A stretch of DNA of 64,000 nucleotides, taken from the NCBI RefSeq assembly GCF_008642315.1, contig NZ_CP029192.1:5952001-6016000 (forward strand). The letters run 5' to 3'. Of this stretch, positions 34,970-48,004 are shown in pieces. The position numbers and the translations under genes are program-made. The first letter of the stretch is position 1, and each line of letters starts with the position of its first letter. The notes beneath the pieces are model-generated. The model worked only from the letters and a program-made list of their open reading frames with translations. It was not told where the DNA came from and did no database searches. The DNA is from Streptomyces venezuelae (lineage in GTDB: Bacteria > Actinomycetota > Actinomycetes > Streptomycetales > Streptomycetaceae).

Positions 34970-36859
34970 GTGAGCGACACACAGACCTTGATCGAGAACC
35001 GTCCGCCTTCCGTGGCGCATCTCTTCCTGGAGCGCGTGGCGGCCACCCCGGACGCCGAGGCCTACCGCTACCCCGTCCCGGCGGCTTCGGGCGAGGGCCC
35101 CGACGAATGGAAGTCCCTCAGCTGGGCGCAGGCCGCCGAGCGTGTCTACGCCATGGCGGCCGGCCTCGCCGACCTCGGCCTGCGGGCCGAGGACCGCGTC
35201 GCCCTCGCCTCGTCCACGCGCGTCGAGTGGATCCTCTGCGACCTCGCCATCATGTGCGCGGGCGCGGCCACCACCACCGTGTATCCGCAGACCAACGCCG
35301 AGGAGTCGGCGTACATCCTGGCCGACTCCGGCAGCCGCGTGCTGATCGCCGAGGACGCCGCGCAGCTCGGCAAGGCCCGCGAGAAGCGCGCCGACCTGCC
35401 CGAGCTGCGGCACGTCGTGGTGCTCGACCCCGAGGGCGCGGCGCCCGCCGAGGGCGACCCCGAGGGCTGGGTGCTCACCCTCGCCGACCTGGAGGCCCGC
35501 GGCGCCGCGCACCTGGAGAAGAATCCGGGGCTCGTCAAGGAGCGGATCGCGGCGATCACCAAGGACCAGCTCGCCACGATCATCTACACGTCCGGCACCA
35601 CGGGCCGCCCCAAGGGCGTGCGCCTGCCGCAGGACAACTGGTCGTACATGGCCAAGGCCATCGCGGCGACGGGCCTGCTCGGCCCCGACGACGTGCAGTA
35701 CCTGTGGCTGCCGCTCGCCCACGTCTTCGGCAAGGTGCTGACGTCCGGGCAGATCGAGCTCGGACACGTCACCGCGGTCGACGGCCGCGTCGACAAGATC
35801 ATCGAGAACCTGCCGGTCGTGCAGCCGACGTACATGGCGGCCGTCCCTCGTATCTTCGAGAAGGTCTACAACGGCGTCGCGGCCAAGGCACGGGCCGGCG
35901 GCGCGGCCAAGTACAAGATCTTCCAGTGGGCCGCCGAGGTCTCCCGCGAGTACGCGAAGGTCAGCCAGGACAACTTCCGCAGGACCGGCACCGCGTCCGT
36001 GCCCTTCGGGCTGCGCGCCAAGCACAGGACGGCCGACGCCCTCGTCTACTCCAAGCTCCGCGAGGCCTTCGGCGGGCGGCTGCGCGCCGCCGTCTCCGGC
36101 TCCGCCGCGCTCGCCCCCGAGATCGGCTACTTCTTCGCGGGCGCGGGCATCCACATCCTTGAGGGGTACGGCCTCACGGAGTCCTCCGCTGCCTCCTTCG
36201 TGAACCCCGGCGAGGCCTACCGCACCGGAACGGTCGGCAAGCCGCTGCCCGGCACCGAGGTGCGCATCGCCGACGACGGCGAGATCCTGCTGCGCGGCCC
36301 CGGCATCATGGAGGGCTACCACGGCCTGCCGGAGAAGACGGCCGAGGTCCTGGAGTCCGACGGGTGGTTCCACACCGGGGACATCGGCGAGCTGTCCGTC
36401 GACGGCTACCTGCGGATCACGGACCGCAAGAAGGACCTGATCAAAACCTCCGGCGGCAAGTACATCGCGCCCGCCGAGGTCGAGGGTCAGTTCAAGGCCG
36501 TGTGTCCGTACGTCTCCAACATCCTCGTGCACGGCGCCGACCGGAACTTCTGCACCGCCCTCATCTCCCTCGACGAGCCCGGCATCCTGCAGTGGGCCAA
36601 GGAGAACGGGCAGGAGGGCAAGTCCTACGCGGAGGTGTGCGCCGCTCCCGCGACGGTCGAGCTCATCGACGGCTATGTGCGCGAGCTCAACGAAGGCCTG
36701 CAGCGCTGGCAGACCATCAAGAAGTTCCGGCTCCTGCCGCGCGACCTGGATGTCGAGCACGGCGAGCTGACGCCCAGTCTGAAGCTGAAGCGCCCGGTGG
36801 TGGAGCGGGAGTACAAGCACCTGATCGAGGAGATGTACGCGGGGTCGCGCGAGGCCTGA
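34970..36859 (+). CDS. Long-chain fatty acid-CoA ligase (AMP-forming, FadD15-type)
   Basis: Encodes 629 aa. GTG 34970 is selected because GGAGG lies 5 nt upstream. It activates fatty acids to acyl-CoA via acyl-AMP. The AMP-binding signature is IIYTSGTTGRPKGV; further motifs are LPLAHVFGKV, GYGLTESSA, GWFHTGDIGELSVDGYLRI and DRKKDLIKTSGGKYIAP; the C-terminal catalytic lysine region is ELTPSLKLKRPVV. Bubblegum/FadD15-like architecture with the long insertion. A single-gene unit, probably regulated by the upstream inverted repeat. Confidence 0.93.
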   Translation: MSDTQTLIENRPPSVAHLFLERVAATPDAEAYRYPVPAASGEGPDEWKSLSWAQAAERVYAMAAGLADLGLRAEDRVALASSTRVEWILCDLAIMCAGAATTTVYPQTNAEESAYILADSGSRVLIAEDAAQLGKAREKRADLPELRHVVVLDPEGAAPAEGDPEGWVLTLADLEARGAAHLEKNPGLVKERIAAITKDQLATIIYTSGTTGRPKGVRLPQDNWSYMAKAIAATGLLGPDDVQYLWLPLAHVFGKVLTSGQIELGHVTAVDGRVDKIIENLPVVQPTYMAAVPRIFEKVYNGVAAKARAGGAAKYKIFQWAAEVSREYAKVSQDNFRRTGTASVPFGLRAKHRTADALVYSKLREAFGGRLRAAVSGSAALAPEIGYFFAGAGIHILEGYGLTESSAASFVNPGEAYRTGTVGKPLPGTEVRIADDGEILLRGPGIMEGYHGLPEKTAEVLESDGWFHTGDIGELSVDGYLRITDRKKDLIKTSGGKYIAPAEVEGQFKAVCPYVSNILVHGADRNFCTALISLDEPGILQWAKENGQEGKSYAEVCAAPATVELIDGYVRELNEGLQRWQTIKKFRLLPRDLDVEHGELTPSLKLKRPVVEREYKHLIEEMYAGSREA

Positions 36860-36930
36860 ACACAGGGCTGGCCCCGGGGTCCGGGGCCAGCCGTACGCGG
36901 CCGGGGTGTCGTCCTGGAACCGAGCAGGTT

Positions 36931-37521
36931 CTAGACGCCCCGGGCGCGGCGCATCTCTTGCACGAGTTCCTCCATGTCCGTCACGTGGCGGCGCAGTTCG
37001 AGGACGTCCTTGAGGCTGCTCGCGGCCATGTGGGTCTCGATCGCCGAGAGACGGGCGGCCAGTTCGTCGAACTGGCGCTGCTCGCGGGCCAGTATCCGTT
37101 CCAGCTGCCTGTTCTTGCGGTGCAGTTCGAGGAAGACGGTGACCTTGGCGCGCAGCACCCAGGGGTCGAAGGGCTTGGTGAGGTAGTCGGCCGCGCCCGT
37201 CGCATAGCCACGGAACGCGTAGCCGGCGTCGTTGTCGGTGCCCGTCAGGAAGATGATGGGCACGTCCTTGGTCTGGTCGAGCCGTTTGATGTTCGACGCC
37301 GTCTCGAAGCCGTCCATGCCGGGCATGCGGACGTCCAGGAGGATCACGGCGAATCGTTGGCGCAAGATCGCCTTCATCGCCTCCTCACCGGAACGAGCCC
37401 GCACCAGGGGCTCGTTCAGTGACCCGAGGACGGCTTCCAGTGCCATCAGGTTGTCCTCCATGTCGTCGACTAGGAGGATGCTCGCGCGGTTGTCGGTGGC
37501 GGCCTCTGCACTCATGGTCAC
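36931..37521 (-). CDS. Response regulator with coiled-coil output (OsaB-like)
   Basis: Encodes 194-196 aa (ATG 37515 or GTG 37521). The receiver domain shows ILLVDDMEDNLMALEAVL, the phospho-acceptor aspartate in VILLDVRMPGMDGFET, the FLTGTDN Thr and the YLTKPFDP Lys. In place of a DNA-binding domain the last 70 residues are a long coiled coil (LHRKNRQLERILAREQRQ; LAARLSAIETHMAASS; LRRHVTDMEELVQEMRRA). This is the layout reported for S. coelicolor OsaB, required for osmotic adaptation. It starts 6 nt after the kinase stop, so the kinase is its obvious partner. Output is probably protein-protein contact. Confidence 0.88.
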   Translation of the reverse strand: MTMSAEAATDNRASILLVDDMEDNLMALEAVLGSLNEPLVRARSGEEAMKAILRQRFAVILLDVRMPGMDGFETASNIKRLDQTKDVPIIFLTGTDNDAGYAFRGYATGAADYLTKPFDPWVLRAKVTVFLELHRKNRQLERILAREQRQFDELAARLSAIETHMAASSLKDVLELRRHVTDMEELVQEMRRARGV

Positions 37522-37527
37522 GGTGCC

Positions 37528-41739
<4,212 letters not shown>

Positions 41740-41841
41740 AACGGCCCACTTCGGTAACTCGGTGCTTATGAGCGTGGCCAGTCTGTCACTCTGTCGGTGT
41801 CGCCTGAGGCGTATTCGCCCGAACTGCTCAGGAGCCGCACC

Positions 41842-43758
41842 GTGGGGTCCATTCCGATGCAACGGGAGGCCGATATTCCTGCCTCCGCCACGGACCCGGG
41901 CCGCCCCGGGCCACCGGCGGTGGTGCGCACGTCACTGCCCGGAAACCCGCTGGCACCCGCCGCCGCGCGCAGATTCGTGCGCGCGGCGCTCGCCGACTGG
42001 ACCGAGCTCGGCGTGCCCGCGGCCACCGGCATCACCGACCGGCTGGCCGACGACGCGGTGCTGCTGGTCAGCGAGCTGGTGACCAACGCCGTCGTGCACG
42101 CGGGCACGGCCGTCGAGCTGATGTGCCGCCTCGACGACGCGCTGCCCGGCGAGAGCGCCGAGACCCTCCTCATCGAGGTCGCCGACCACCACCCCTCCCG
42201 CGCCGTCCGCAGTGAGCAGCGCCCGCCGTCCCCCGGCACCCCCGAGTACGGCCGTGGTCTCCACCTCGTCGCGACCCTCTCCGAGTCCTGGGGCATCACC
42301 TACCGCACCGGCACGAAATCGGTCTGGGCCCGGCTGCCCGTCGAGGGCGTGCAGGCCGTCCACGAGATCGAGTCCTACGCGAGCGAACAGGCGCTGCAGC
42401 GCGGACTGCGCGCCGCCGAGATCCTCGCGCCGCTGCCCAAGCGCGCCGCGCAGGACACCGAGTGGGTCAACAGGGGCGCCCTCTCCTTCCTCGCCGAGGC
42501 GTCCGACCTGCTGGCCGGGCAGTTCGACGAGGACCTGGTGGCCGCACTCGCCGGACAGCTGCTCGTGCCGCGCCTCGCGGACTGGTGCGCCGTCTGGCTC
42601 GACGACCCGTCCCAGGGAGCCGCCCGCGACTCCGTGGGCGTGCAGGGCGCGCGGCTCGCCCGGGTGTGGCACACCAGCGAGCACCGGATAGAGGAGCTGC
42701 GCCGCGTCCTGGAGAAGGAGCCGCCCCGCATCCCGGACACGGCGGGCTCCGGCGCCTTCCCGCTGCCCTGGCCGGGCGAGGCGCCGACGGGCGGGCCGCC
42801 CGGCGCGGCGCTGGCGTACCGGCTGACGGCCGGCGGGCGCGTCCTCGGCACGCTCGTCATCGGCCGGTCGGGCCTGGTCCGCTTCCCCGACGAAGTCACC
42901 GGACTCGTCGAGGACTTCAGCCGCCGGGTCGCCCTGGCCATCAGCACCGCCCGTCGGTACCAGCGCCAGGCCAACATCAGCCAGGTCCTCCAGCGCGGGC
43001 TGCTGCCCAGCAAGGTCGCGGAGATCCCCGGCGTCGAGAGCGGCCTCGTCTACGAACCGCGGGACAAGGGCGGCCCCGGCGGCGACTTCTACGACGTGTT
43101 CCAGGCGGGCGAAGGACGCTGGTGCTTCGCCCTCGGCGACGTCCAGGGCAAAGGGCCCGAGGCGGCCGTCGTCATCGGCCTCGCCCGCCCCTGGCTGCGG
43201 CTGCTCGCCCGCGAGGGGTACCAGGTCGCGGAGGTCATGGACCGCCTCAACCAGCTGCTCCTCGACGACGCGACCGAGGCGGCGGACGCGGCGGCCGCGG
43301 TCGTCGCGGTGGCGGGCGGGCAGGGCGTGCCGCCCGACAGCCCCACCTCGCGCTTCCTCTCGCTCCTGTACGGGGAGATCGTCCCCTACGAAGGGGGAGT
43401 GCGCGTCACCCTCGCGTGCGCGGGACATCCGCTGCCGCTCGTCATGTCCGCCGCCGGGAAGGTCCGGGAGGCGGCCACTCCGCAGATACTGCTCGGGGTC
43501 ATCGACGACGAGACGTACACGAGCGAGAGCTTCGACCTGCGGTCCGGCGAGACGCTCCTGTGCGTCACGGACGGCGTGACCGAGCGCCGGACGGGCCGCC
43601 GCCAGTTCGACGACGGCGACGGCCTCGCGGCGGCGCTCGCGAGCTGCGCGGGGCTCGACGCGGGGCTGGTGGCGGAACGGATCAGGCGGCTGGTCCACGA
43701 GTTCTCGGAGCGGCCGCCGGACGACGACCTGGCGCTGCTGGTGCTGCGGGCGCGGTGA
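41842..43758 (+). CDS. SpoIIE-type PP2C phosphatase with HATPase and GAF domains (OsaC-like)
   Basis: Encodes 638 aa. GTG 41842 is chosen for AGGAG 8 nt upstream; GTG 41797 and ATG 41857 are alternatives. An N-terminal RsbW-like ATPase/kinase domain has LLVSELVTNAVVHAG and EYGRGLHLVATLSESWG. A GAF-like middle covers about 220-385. The C-terminal PP2C phosphatase has GGDFYDVF, ALGDVQGKGPEAA, TLACAGHPLPLV, CVTDGVTERR and DDDLALLVL. Proteins with both an anti-sigma kinase and a phosphatase module tune sigma-B-type factors; S. coelicolor OsaC has this design and lies divergent from osaAB, as here. Only 102 bp separate the two divergent starts. Confidence 0.88.
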   Translation: MGSIPMQREADIPASATDPGRPGPPAVVRTSLPGNPLAPAAARRFVRAALADWTELGVPAATGITDRLADDAVLLVSELVTNAVVHAGTAVELMCRLDDALPGESAETLLIEVADHHPSRAVRSEQRPPSPGTPEYGRGLHLVATLSESWGITYRTGTKSVWARLPVEGVQAVHEIESYASEQALQRGLRAAEILAPLPKRAAQDTEWVNRGALSFLAEASDLLAGQFDEDLVAALAGQLLVPRLADWCAVWLDDPSQGAARDSVGVQGARLARVWHTSEHRIEELRRVLEKEPPRIPDTAGSGAFPLPWPGEAPTGGPPGAALAYRLTAGGRVLGTLVIGRSGLVRFPDEVTGLVEDFSRRVALAISTARRYQRQANISQVLQRGLLPSKVAEIPGVESGLVYEPRDKGGPGGDFYDVFQAGEGRWCFALGDVQGKGPEAAVVIGLARPWLRLLAREGYQVAEVMDRLNQLLLDDATEAADAAAAVVAVAGGQGVPPDSPTSRFLSLLYGEIVPYEGGVRVTLACAGHPLPLVMSAAGKVREAATPQILLGVIDDETYTSESFDLRSGETLLCVTDGVTERRTGRRQFDDGDGLAAALASCAGLDAGLVAERIRRLVHEFSERPPDDDLALLVLRAR

Positions 43759-43848
43759 GGCGGGGCCGGACGAGCGCGGCCCGGGGCGGGGCGGGCCGAG
43801 CGGTTGTGTTCTGCGGTGGGAGGGGCGCGGGCGGGGGCGCGTCTCGCG

Positions 43849-43920
43849 GTGGGCCGGGCGAGCGGGGTGCGGTGGGCCGGGTGAGCGGGGTGCGGTGGGC
43901 CGGGTGAGCGGGGTGCGGTG
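43849..43920. repeat. 23-bp tandem repeat upstream of hemW
   Basis: Three consecutive 23-bp units (43849-43871, 43872-43894, 43895-43917) of the form GTGGGCCGGGYGAGCGGGGT+GCG, with one variable base, and the start of a fourth. It lies between the phosphatase stop and the hemW promoter and is non-coding. Confidence 0.85.
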
Positions 43921-43943
43921 GCGGGTGGGGGACAATCGACGAC

Positions 43944-45176
43944 ATGCCCTCCGCACTGCCCGATGGTGAGCCCATGCCCGAGGACGGCGCGCTGCCCGCG
44001 TCCGCACTCGACGGCGCGGCCTCCCGCCCCCTCGGCTTCTACCTGCACGTCCCGTACTGCGCCACGCGCTGCGGCTACTGCGACTTCAACACGTACACCG
44101 CGACCGAGCTGCGCGGCTCCGGCGGCGTCCTCGCCTCCCGCGACAACTACGCGCAGACCCTCGCCGACGAGGTGCGGCTCGCCCGGAAGGTCCTGGGCGA
44201 CGACCCGCGGCCGGTGCGGACCGTGTTCGTCGGGGGCGGCACGCCGACGCTGCTCGCCGCCCGCGACCTCGTGGCGATGCTCGCCGCCGTGCGGGACGAG
44301 TTCGGGCTCGCCGACGACGCGGAGATCACGACCGAGGCGAATCCGGAGTCGGTCGACGAGGCGTACCTGAGCGAGCTGCGGGAGAGCGGCTTCAACCGTG
44401 TCTCCTTCGGCATGCAGAGCGCGAAGCAGCACGTCCTGAAGGTCCTCGACCGCACGCACACGCCCGGGCGCCCCGAGGCGTGCGTCGCCGAGGCGCGGGC
44501 GGCGGGCTTCGAGCACGTCAACCTCGACCTGATCTACGGCACGCCCGGCGAGACGGACGACGACTGGCGCGCCACGCTCGACTCGGCGATCGGCGCCGGG
44601 CCCGACCACGTCAGCGCCTACGCGCTCATCGTGGAGGAGGGCACGCAGCTGGCGCGGCGCATCCGGCGCGGCGAGGTGCCGATGACCGACGACGACGTGC
44701 ACGCCGACCGGTACCTGATCGCCGACGAGGTGCTGGGGAACGCGGGCTTCTCGTGGTACGAGGTGTCCAACTGGGCCACCTCCGAGAGCGGCCGCTGTCT
44801 GCACAACGAGCTGTACTGGCGCGGCGCCGACTGGTGGGGCGCAGGACCCGGCGCGCACAGCCACGTCGGCGGCGTGCGGTGGTGGAACGTCAAGCACCCC
44901 GGCGCGTACGCGGGGGCGCTCGCGGGCGGCGGCTCGCCCGGAGCGGGCCGCGAGGTGCTGTCCGACGAGGACCGCCGCGTGGAGCGGATCCTGCTGGAGC
45001 TGCGGCTGCGGGAGGGCTGCCCGCTGTCGCTGCTGCGGGAGGCAGGGCTCGCGGCCTCGGTGCGGGCGAGGGACGAGGGACTGCTGGAGTCCGGCCCGTA
45101 CGGAGAGGGGCGCGCCGTCCTGACGCTTCGGGGGCGGCTGCTCGCCGACGCGGTGGTGCGGGACCTGGTGGACTGA
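43944..45176 (+). CDS. hemW: HemW/HemN-like radical SAM protein (heme chaperone family)
   Basis: Encodes 410 aa. The radical SAM cluster motif is YCATRCGYCDF; TVFVGGGTPTLL, ITTEANPESVDEAYL, RVSFGMQSAKQHVLKVLDR and HVNLDLIYGTPGETDDDW are family marks. Members are often annotated as oxygen-independent coproporphyrinogen oxidase, but this short form with a CxxxCxxC motif is more like HemW, which inserts heme into proteins. GACAAT (43931-43936) ends 7 nt before the ATG, suggesting a leaderless message. Confidence 0.9.
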   Translation: MPSALPDGEPMPEDGALPASALDGAASRPLGFYLHVPYCATRCGYCDFNTYTATELRGSGGVLASRDNYAQTLADEVRLARKVLGDDPRPVRTVFVGGGTPTLLAARDLVAMLAAVRDEFGLADDAEITTEANPESVDEAYLSELRESGFNRVSFGMQSAKQHVLKVLDRTHTPGRPEACVAEARAAGFEHVNLDLIYGTPGETDDDWRATLDSAIGAGPDHVSAYALIVEEGTQLARRIRRGEVPMTDDDVHADRYLIADEVLGNAGFSWYEVSNWATSESGRCLHNELYWRGADWWGAGPGAHSHVGGVRWWNVKHPGAYAGALAGGGSPGAGREVLSDEDRRVERILLELRLREGCPLSLLREAGLAASVRARDEGLLESGPYGEGRAVLTLRGRLLADAVVRDLVD

Positions 45177-45201
45177 CGGCCCGCCCCCGGTGCGGGGCGG
45201 C

Positions 45202-46017
45202 CTACGGGAGCGTGACGAAGTCGATGAGCTCTTCCACGCGGCCGAGGAGCGGTGGCTCCAGGTCCTTGTAGGAGTGCACCGAGTCCAGGATGCGCTGCCA
45301 GGCCGCGCCCGTGTTGGGCGGCCAGCCGAGGGCGCGGCAGATGCCCGTCTTCCAGTCCTGGCCGCGGGGGACGTGGGGCCAGGCGGGGATGCCGACCGAG
45401 GCCGGTTTCACCGCCTCCCAGATGTCGATGTAGGGGTGGCCGACGACCAGCGCATGGGCGCTGGTGACCTGCGTCGCGATGCGGGACTCCTTGGAACCCG
45501 GGACCAGGTGGTCGACCAGGACGCCGAGGCGGGCGTCGGGGCCCGGGTCGAACTCGGCGACGATCGCGGGGAGGTCGTCGATGCCCTCCAGGTACTCGAC
45601 GACGACGCCCTCGATGCGGAGGTCGTCGCCCCAGACGCGCTCGACCAGTTCTGCGTCGTGGCGGCCCTCCACGTAGATGCGTCCCGCGCGGGCGACCCTG
45701 GCCCGCGCCCCGGGCACGGCCACCGAGCCGGACGCGGTACGCGAGGGACGTACGGGAGCCCCCTGGGAGGGGCGGACCAGGGTGACCGGGCGGCCCTCCA
45801 GGAGGAAGCCGCGCGGCTCCATAGGGAAGACGCGGTGCTTGCCGAAGCGGTCCTCCAGCGTCACCGTCGGCCCTTGCGCCGTTTTCTCGCAGCGGATCAC
45901 CGCCCCGCAGAAACCGGTGCTCAGCTCCTCGACCACGAGGCCGGCGTCCGCCGCCACCTCCGGTACGGGCTTCGGCTTCTTCCAAGGGGGCGTGAGGTCG
46001 GCGGAGTACTGGCGCAT
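45202..46017 (-). CDS. DUF3097-family actinobacterial protein
   Basis: Encodes 271 aa starting MRQYSADLTPPWKKPKPVPE. It has GRIYVEGRHDAELVERVWGDDLR and an aspartate-rich TOPRIM-like core (VVVEYLEGIDDLPAIVAEF; LGVLVDHLVPGSKESRIA), which suggests a nuclease- or primase-related TOPRIM fold. HPYIDIWEAVKP and GIPAWPHVPRGQDWK are typical of the family. Function is unknown. It is convergent with hemW. TATCGT ends 7 nt before the ATG on the minus strand, again leaderless in appearance. Confidence 0.8.
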   Translation of the reverse strand: MRQYSADLTPPWKKPKPVPEVAADAGLVVEELSTGFCGAVIRCEKTAQGPTVTLEDRFGKHRVFPMEPRGFLLEGRPVTLVRPSQGAPVRPSRTASGSVAVPGARARVARAGRIYVEGRHDAELVERVWGDDLRIEGVVVEYLEGIDDLPAIVAEFDPGPDARLGVLVDHLVPGSKESRIATQVTSAHALVVGHPYIDIWEAVKPASVGIPAWPHVPRGQDWKTGICRALGWPPNTGAAWQRILDSVHSYKDLEPPLLGRVEELIDFVTLP

Positions 46018-46052
46018 TCTCGTGACGATAGGAAGAGCGGAGGCGTCACACG

Positions 46053-46796
46053 TCACGACACGCCGAAGCGGGTGGCCAGTGTGGCGCGTTGGGCACGGAC
46101 AAAAGCCGCATCCACCGTCGCGCCGTGCCCCGGTACGTAGAGTGCGTCCTCGCCGCCCAGGTCGAGGAGGCGGTCGAGCGCCGCGGGCCAGTGGCTCGGC
46201 GCCGCGTCCGGGCCCGCCTGCGGCTCGCCCGACTCCTCCACCAGGTCGCCGCAGAAGACGACCTCCCGGCCGCCCTCGGTACCGGGGACGAGGACCGCGA
46301 GGTCGTGGCCGGAGTGGCCGGGCCCGATGTTGGCGAGCAGCACCTGGACGCCGCCGCCCAGATCGAGCGTCCACTCCCCGCAGACCAGATGGCGCGGGTG
46401 GACCAGGAGGTCGGCCGCCTCCGCCGCCGCGTCCGGGTCGAGGCCGTGCCGCACCGCGTCCTCGCGCAGCTCGTCGCGGCCCCTGGTGAAGACCGTGTCG
46501 ATGCCCACCGCCCCGTACACCTCCACGCCCGCGAACGCCGCCGCCCCGAGGACGTGGTCGAAGTGCGGGTGCGTGAGCGCGAGATGGGTCACTCTGCGGT
46601 CGCCGCCCAGGATCCGCCGGGCCTGCGTGCGCAGCGCCGCGCCCTCCGCGAGGCTCGACCCGCCCTCGATCATGAGGGCCGCGTCGTCGCCGACGACGAG
46701 CCCCGCCGTGCAGTCCCAGACGGGCAGACGGCACCGTCCCACACGCGGTGCGAGCCGCTCCCAGCCCGCCGCTTCCCATGCCGGCGTCACGTTCAT
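46053..46796 (-). CDS. MBL-fold metallo-hydrolase
   Basis: Encodes 247 aa of metallo-beta-lactamase fold. The zinc motif is [17 protein letters not shown]; later ligands are in [25 protein letters not shown] and [14 protein letters not shown]. The substrate is unknown; relatives are hydrolases or lactonases. TAGCGT (46803-46808, minus strand) ends 6 nt before the ATG. The gene is divergent from hrcA across the heat-shock control region. Confidence 0.88.
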   Translation of the reverse strand: MNVTPAWEAAGWERLAPRVGRCRLPVWDCTAGLVVGDDAALMIEGGSSLAEGAALRTQARRILGGDRRVTHLALTHPHFDHVLGAAAFAGVEVYGAVGIDTVFTRGRDELREDAVRHGLDPDAAAEAADLLVHPRHLVCGEWTLDLGGGVQVLLANIGPGHSGHDLAVLVPGTEGGREVVFCGDLVEESGEPQAGPDAAPSHWPAALDRLLDLGGEDALYVPGHGATVDAAFVRAQRATLATRFGVS

Positions 46797-46839
46797 ACGG
46801 TGACGCTATCCGTACGGGCGGTGTTCGGCAGCCGCTGTC

Positions 46840-46870
46840 TTGCCGGGCCCGTACCCGACGGCCGTACACT
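46840..46870 (+). promoter_or_regulatory. Putative hrcA-dnaJ promoter
   Basis: TTGCCG (46840-46845) and TACACT (46865-46870) with a 19-nt spacer. The start site would fall a few bases before the CIRCE element, the usual layout for HrcA repression. Confidence 0.45.
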
Positions 46871-46884
46871 GACCTTTTGAAGTG

Positions 46885-46911
46885 CTGGCACTCGCCCGCG
46901 GGGAGTGCCAG
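46885..46911 (+). promoter_or_regulatory. CIRCE operator (HrcA binding site)
   Basis: CTGGCACTC-N9-GAGTGCCAG is a perfect 9-bp inverted repeat with the invariant GCACTC/GAGTGC core and 9-nt spacing of CIRCE. It lies 77 nt before hrcA, so HrcA autoregulates hrcA-dnaJ. Confidence 0.93.
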
Positions 46912-46987
46912 GCGAGGGGGCTCGGGGGATGCCGGGGCCCGTCGTGAACGACGTCGTGAACGACGGAGACAGCTGGAGGTGTGCGCG

Positions 46988-48004
46988 ATGCTCAGTGAAC
47001 GCAGGCTCGAAGTGCTGCGCGCCATCGTCCATGACTACGTGGGGACGGAGGAGCCCGTCGGCTCCAAGGCGCTCACCGAGCGGCACCGTCTGGGGGTCTC
47101 CCCGGCCACCGTCCGCAACGACATGGCGGTGCTGGAGGAGGAAGGGTTCATCGCCCAGCCGCACACCAGCGCGGGGCGCATCCCCACCGACAAGGGCTAC
47201 CGCCTCTTCGTCGACAAACTCGCGGGCGTCAAGCCGATGACCGCGCCCGAGCGGCGCGCCATCCAGAACTTCCTCGACGGCGCAGTCGACCTCGACGACG
47301 TCGTGGGGCGCACGGTGCGGCTGCTCGCGCAGCTCACCCGGCAGGTCGCCGTCGTGCAGTACCCGTCGCTCACCCGCTCGACGGTGCGGCACGTGGAGCT
47401 GCTCTCGCTGGCCCCCGCCCGGCTGATGCTCGTACTGATCACGGACACGGGCCGGGTCGAGCAGCGCATGATCGACTGCCCCGCGCCGTTCGGCGAGACC
47501 GCGCTCGCGGACCTGCGGGCCCGGTTGAACAGCAGGGTCGCGGGGCGGCGCTTCGCGGATGTGCCACAGTTGGTGCAGGACCTGCCCGAGGCCTTCGAGG
47601 CCGAGGACCGCGGCACCGTCGCGACGGTCCTGTCCACCCTCCTCGAGACGCTCGTGGAGGAGACGGAGGAGCGGCTGATGATCGGCGGCACCGCCAATCT
47701 CACCCGCTTCGGACATGACTTTCCCCTCACCATCCGGCCCGTTCTCGAAGCCCTCGAGGAGCAGGTCGTGCTCCTCAAGTTGCTTGGGGAAGTGCAGGAT
47801 TCGGGCATGGCCGTACGGATCGGTCATGAGAACGCCCATGAGGGGCTCAGCTCCACGTCCGTGGTCTCGGTCGGCTACGGTTCGGGCAGCGAGGCAGTCG
47901 CCAAACTCGGCGTGGTCGGACCGACCCGCATGGACTATCCGGGAACGATGGGAGCAGTACGCGCAGTGGCACGTTACGTCGGACAGATCCTGGCGGAGTC
48001 GTAA
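46988..48004 (+). CDS. hrcA: Heat-inducible transcription repressor HrcA
   Basis: Encodes 338 aa. The N-terminal winged helix has [20 protein letters not shown] and [21 protein letters not shown]-like and dimerisation regions follow, and the C terminus has [20 protein letters not shown]. It represses chaperone genes through CIRCE and is activated by GroEL. ATG 46988 follows GGAGG by 8 nt; ORF extensions upstream run through the operator. Its stop codon directly abuts the dnaJ start. Confidence 0.97.
   Translation: MLSERRLEVLRAIVHDYVGTEEPVGSKALTERHRLGVSPATVRNDMAVLEEEGFIAQPHTSAGRIPTDKGYRLFVDKLAGVKPMTAPERRAIQNFLDGAVDLDDVVGRTVRLLAQLTRQVAVVQYPSLTRSTVRHVELLSLAPARLMLVLITDTGRVEQRMIDCPAPFGETALADLRARLNSRVAGRRFADVPQLVQDLPEAFEAEDRGTVATVLSTLLETLVEETEERLMIGGTANLTRFGHDFPLTIRPVLEALEEQVVLLKLLGEVQDSGMAVRIGHENAHEGLSSTSVVSVGYGSGSEAVAKLGVVGPTRMDYPGTMGAVRAVARYVGQILAES

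Noticed and set aside
41797..41841. Longer start (GTG 41797) for the SpoIIE-type phosphatase
   Set aside because: No Shine-Dalgarno there, whereas AGGAG precedes GTG 41842; kept only as an alternative.
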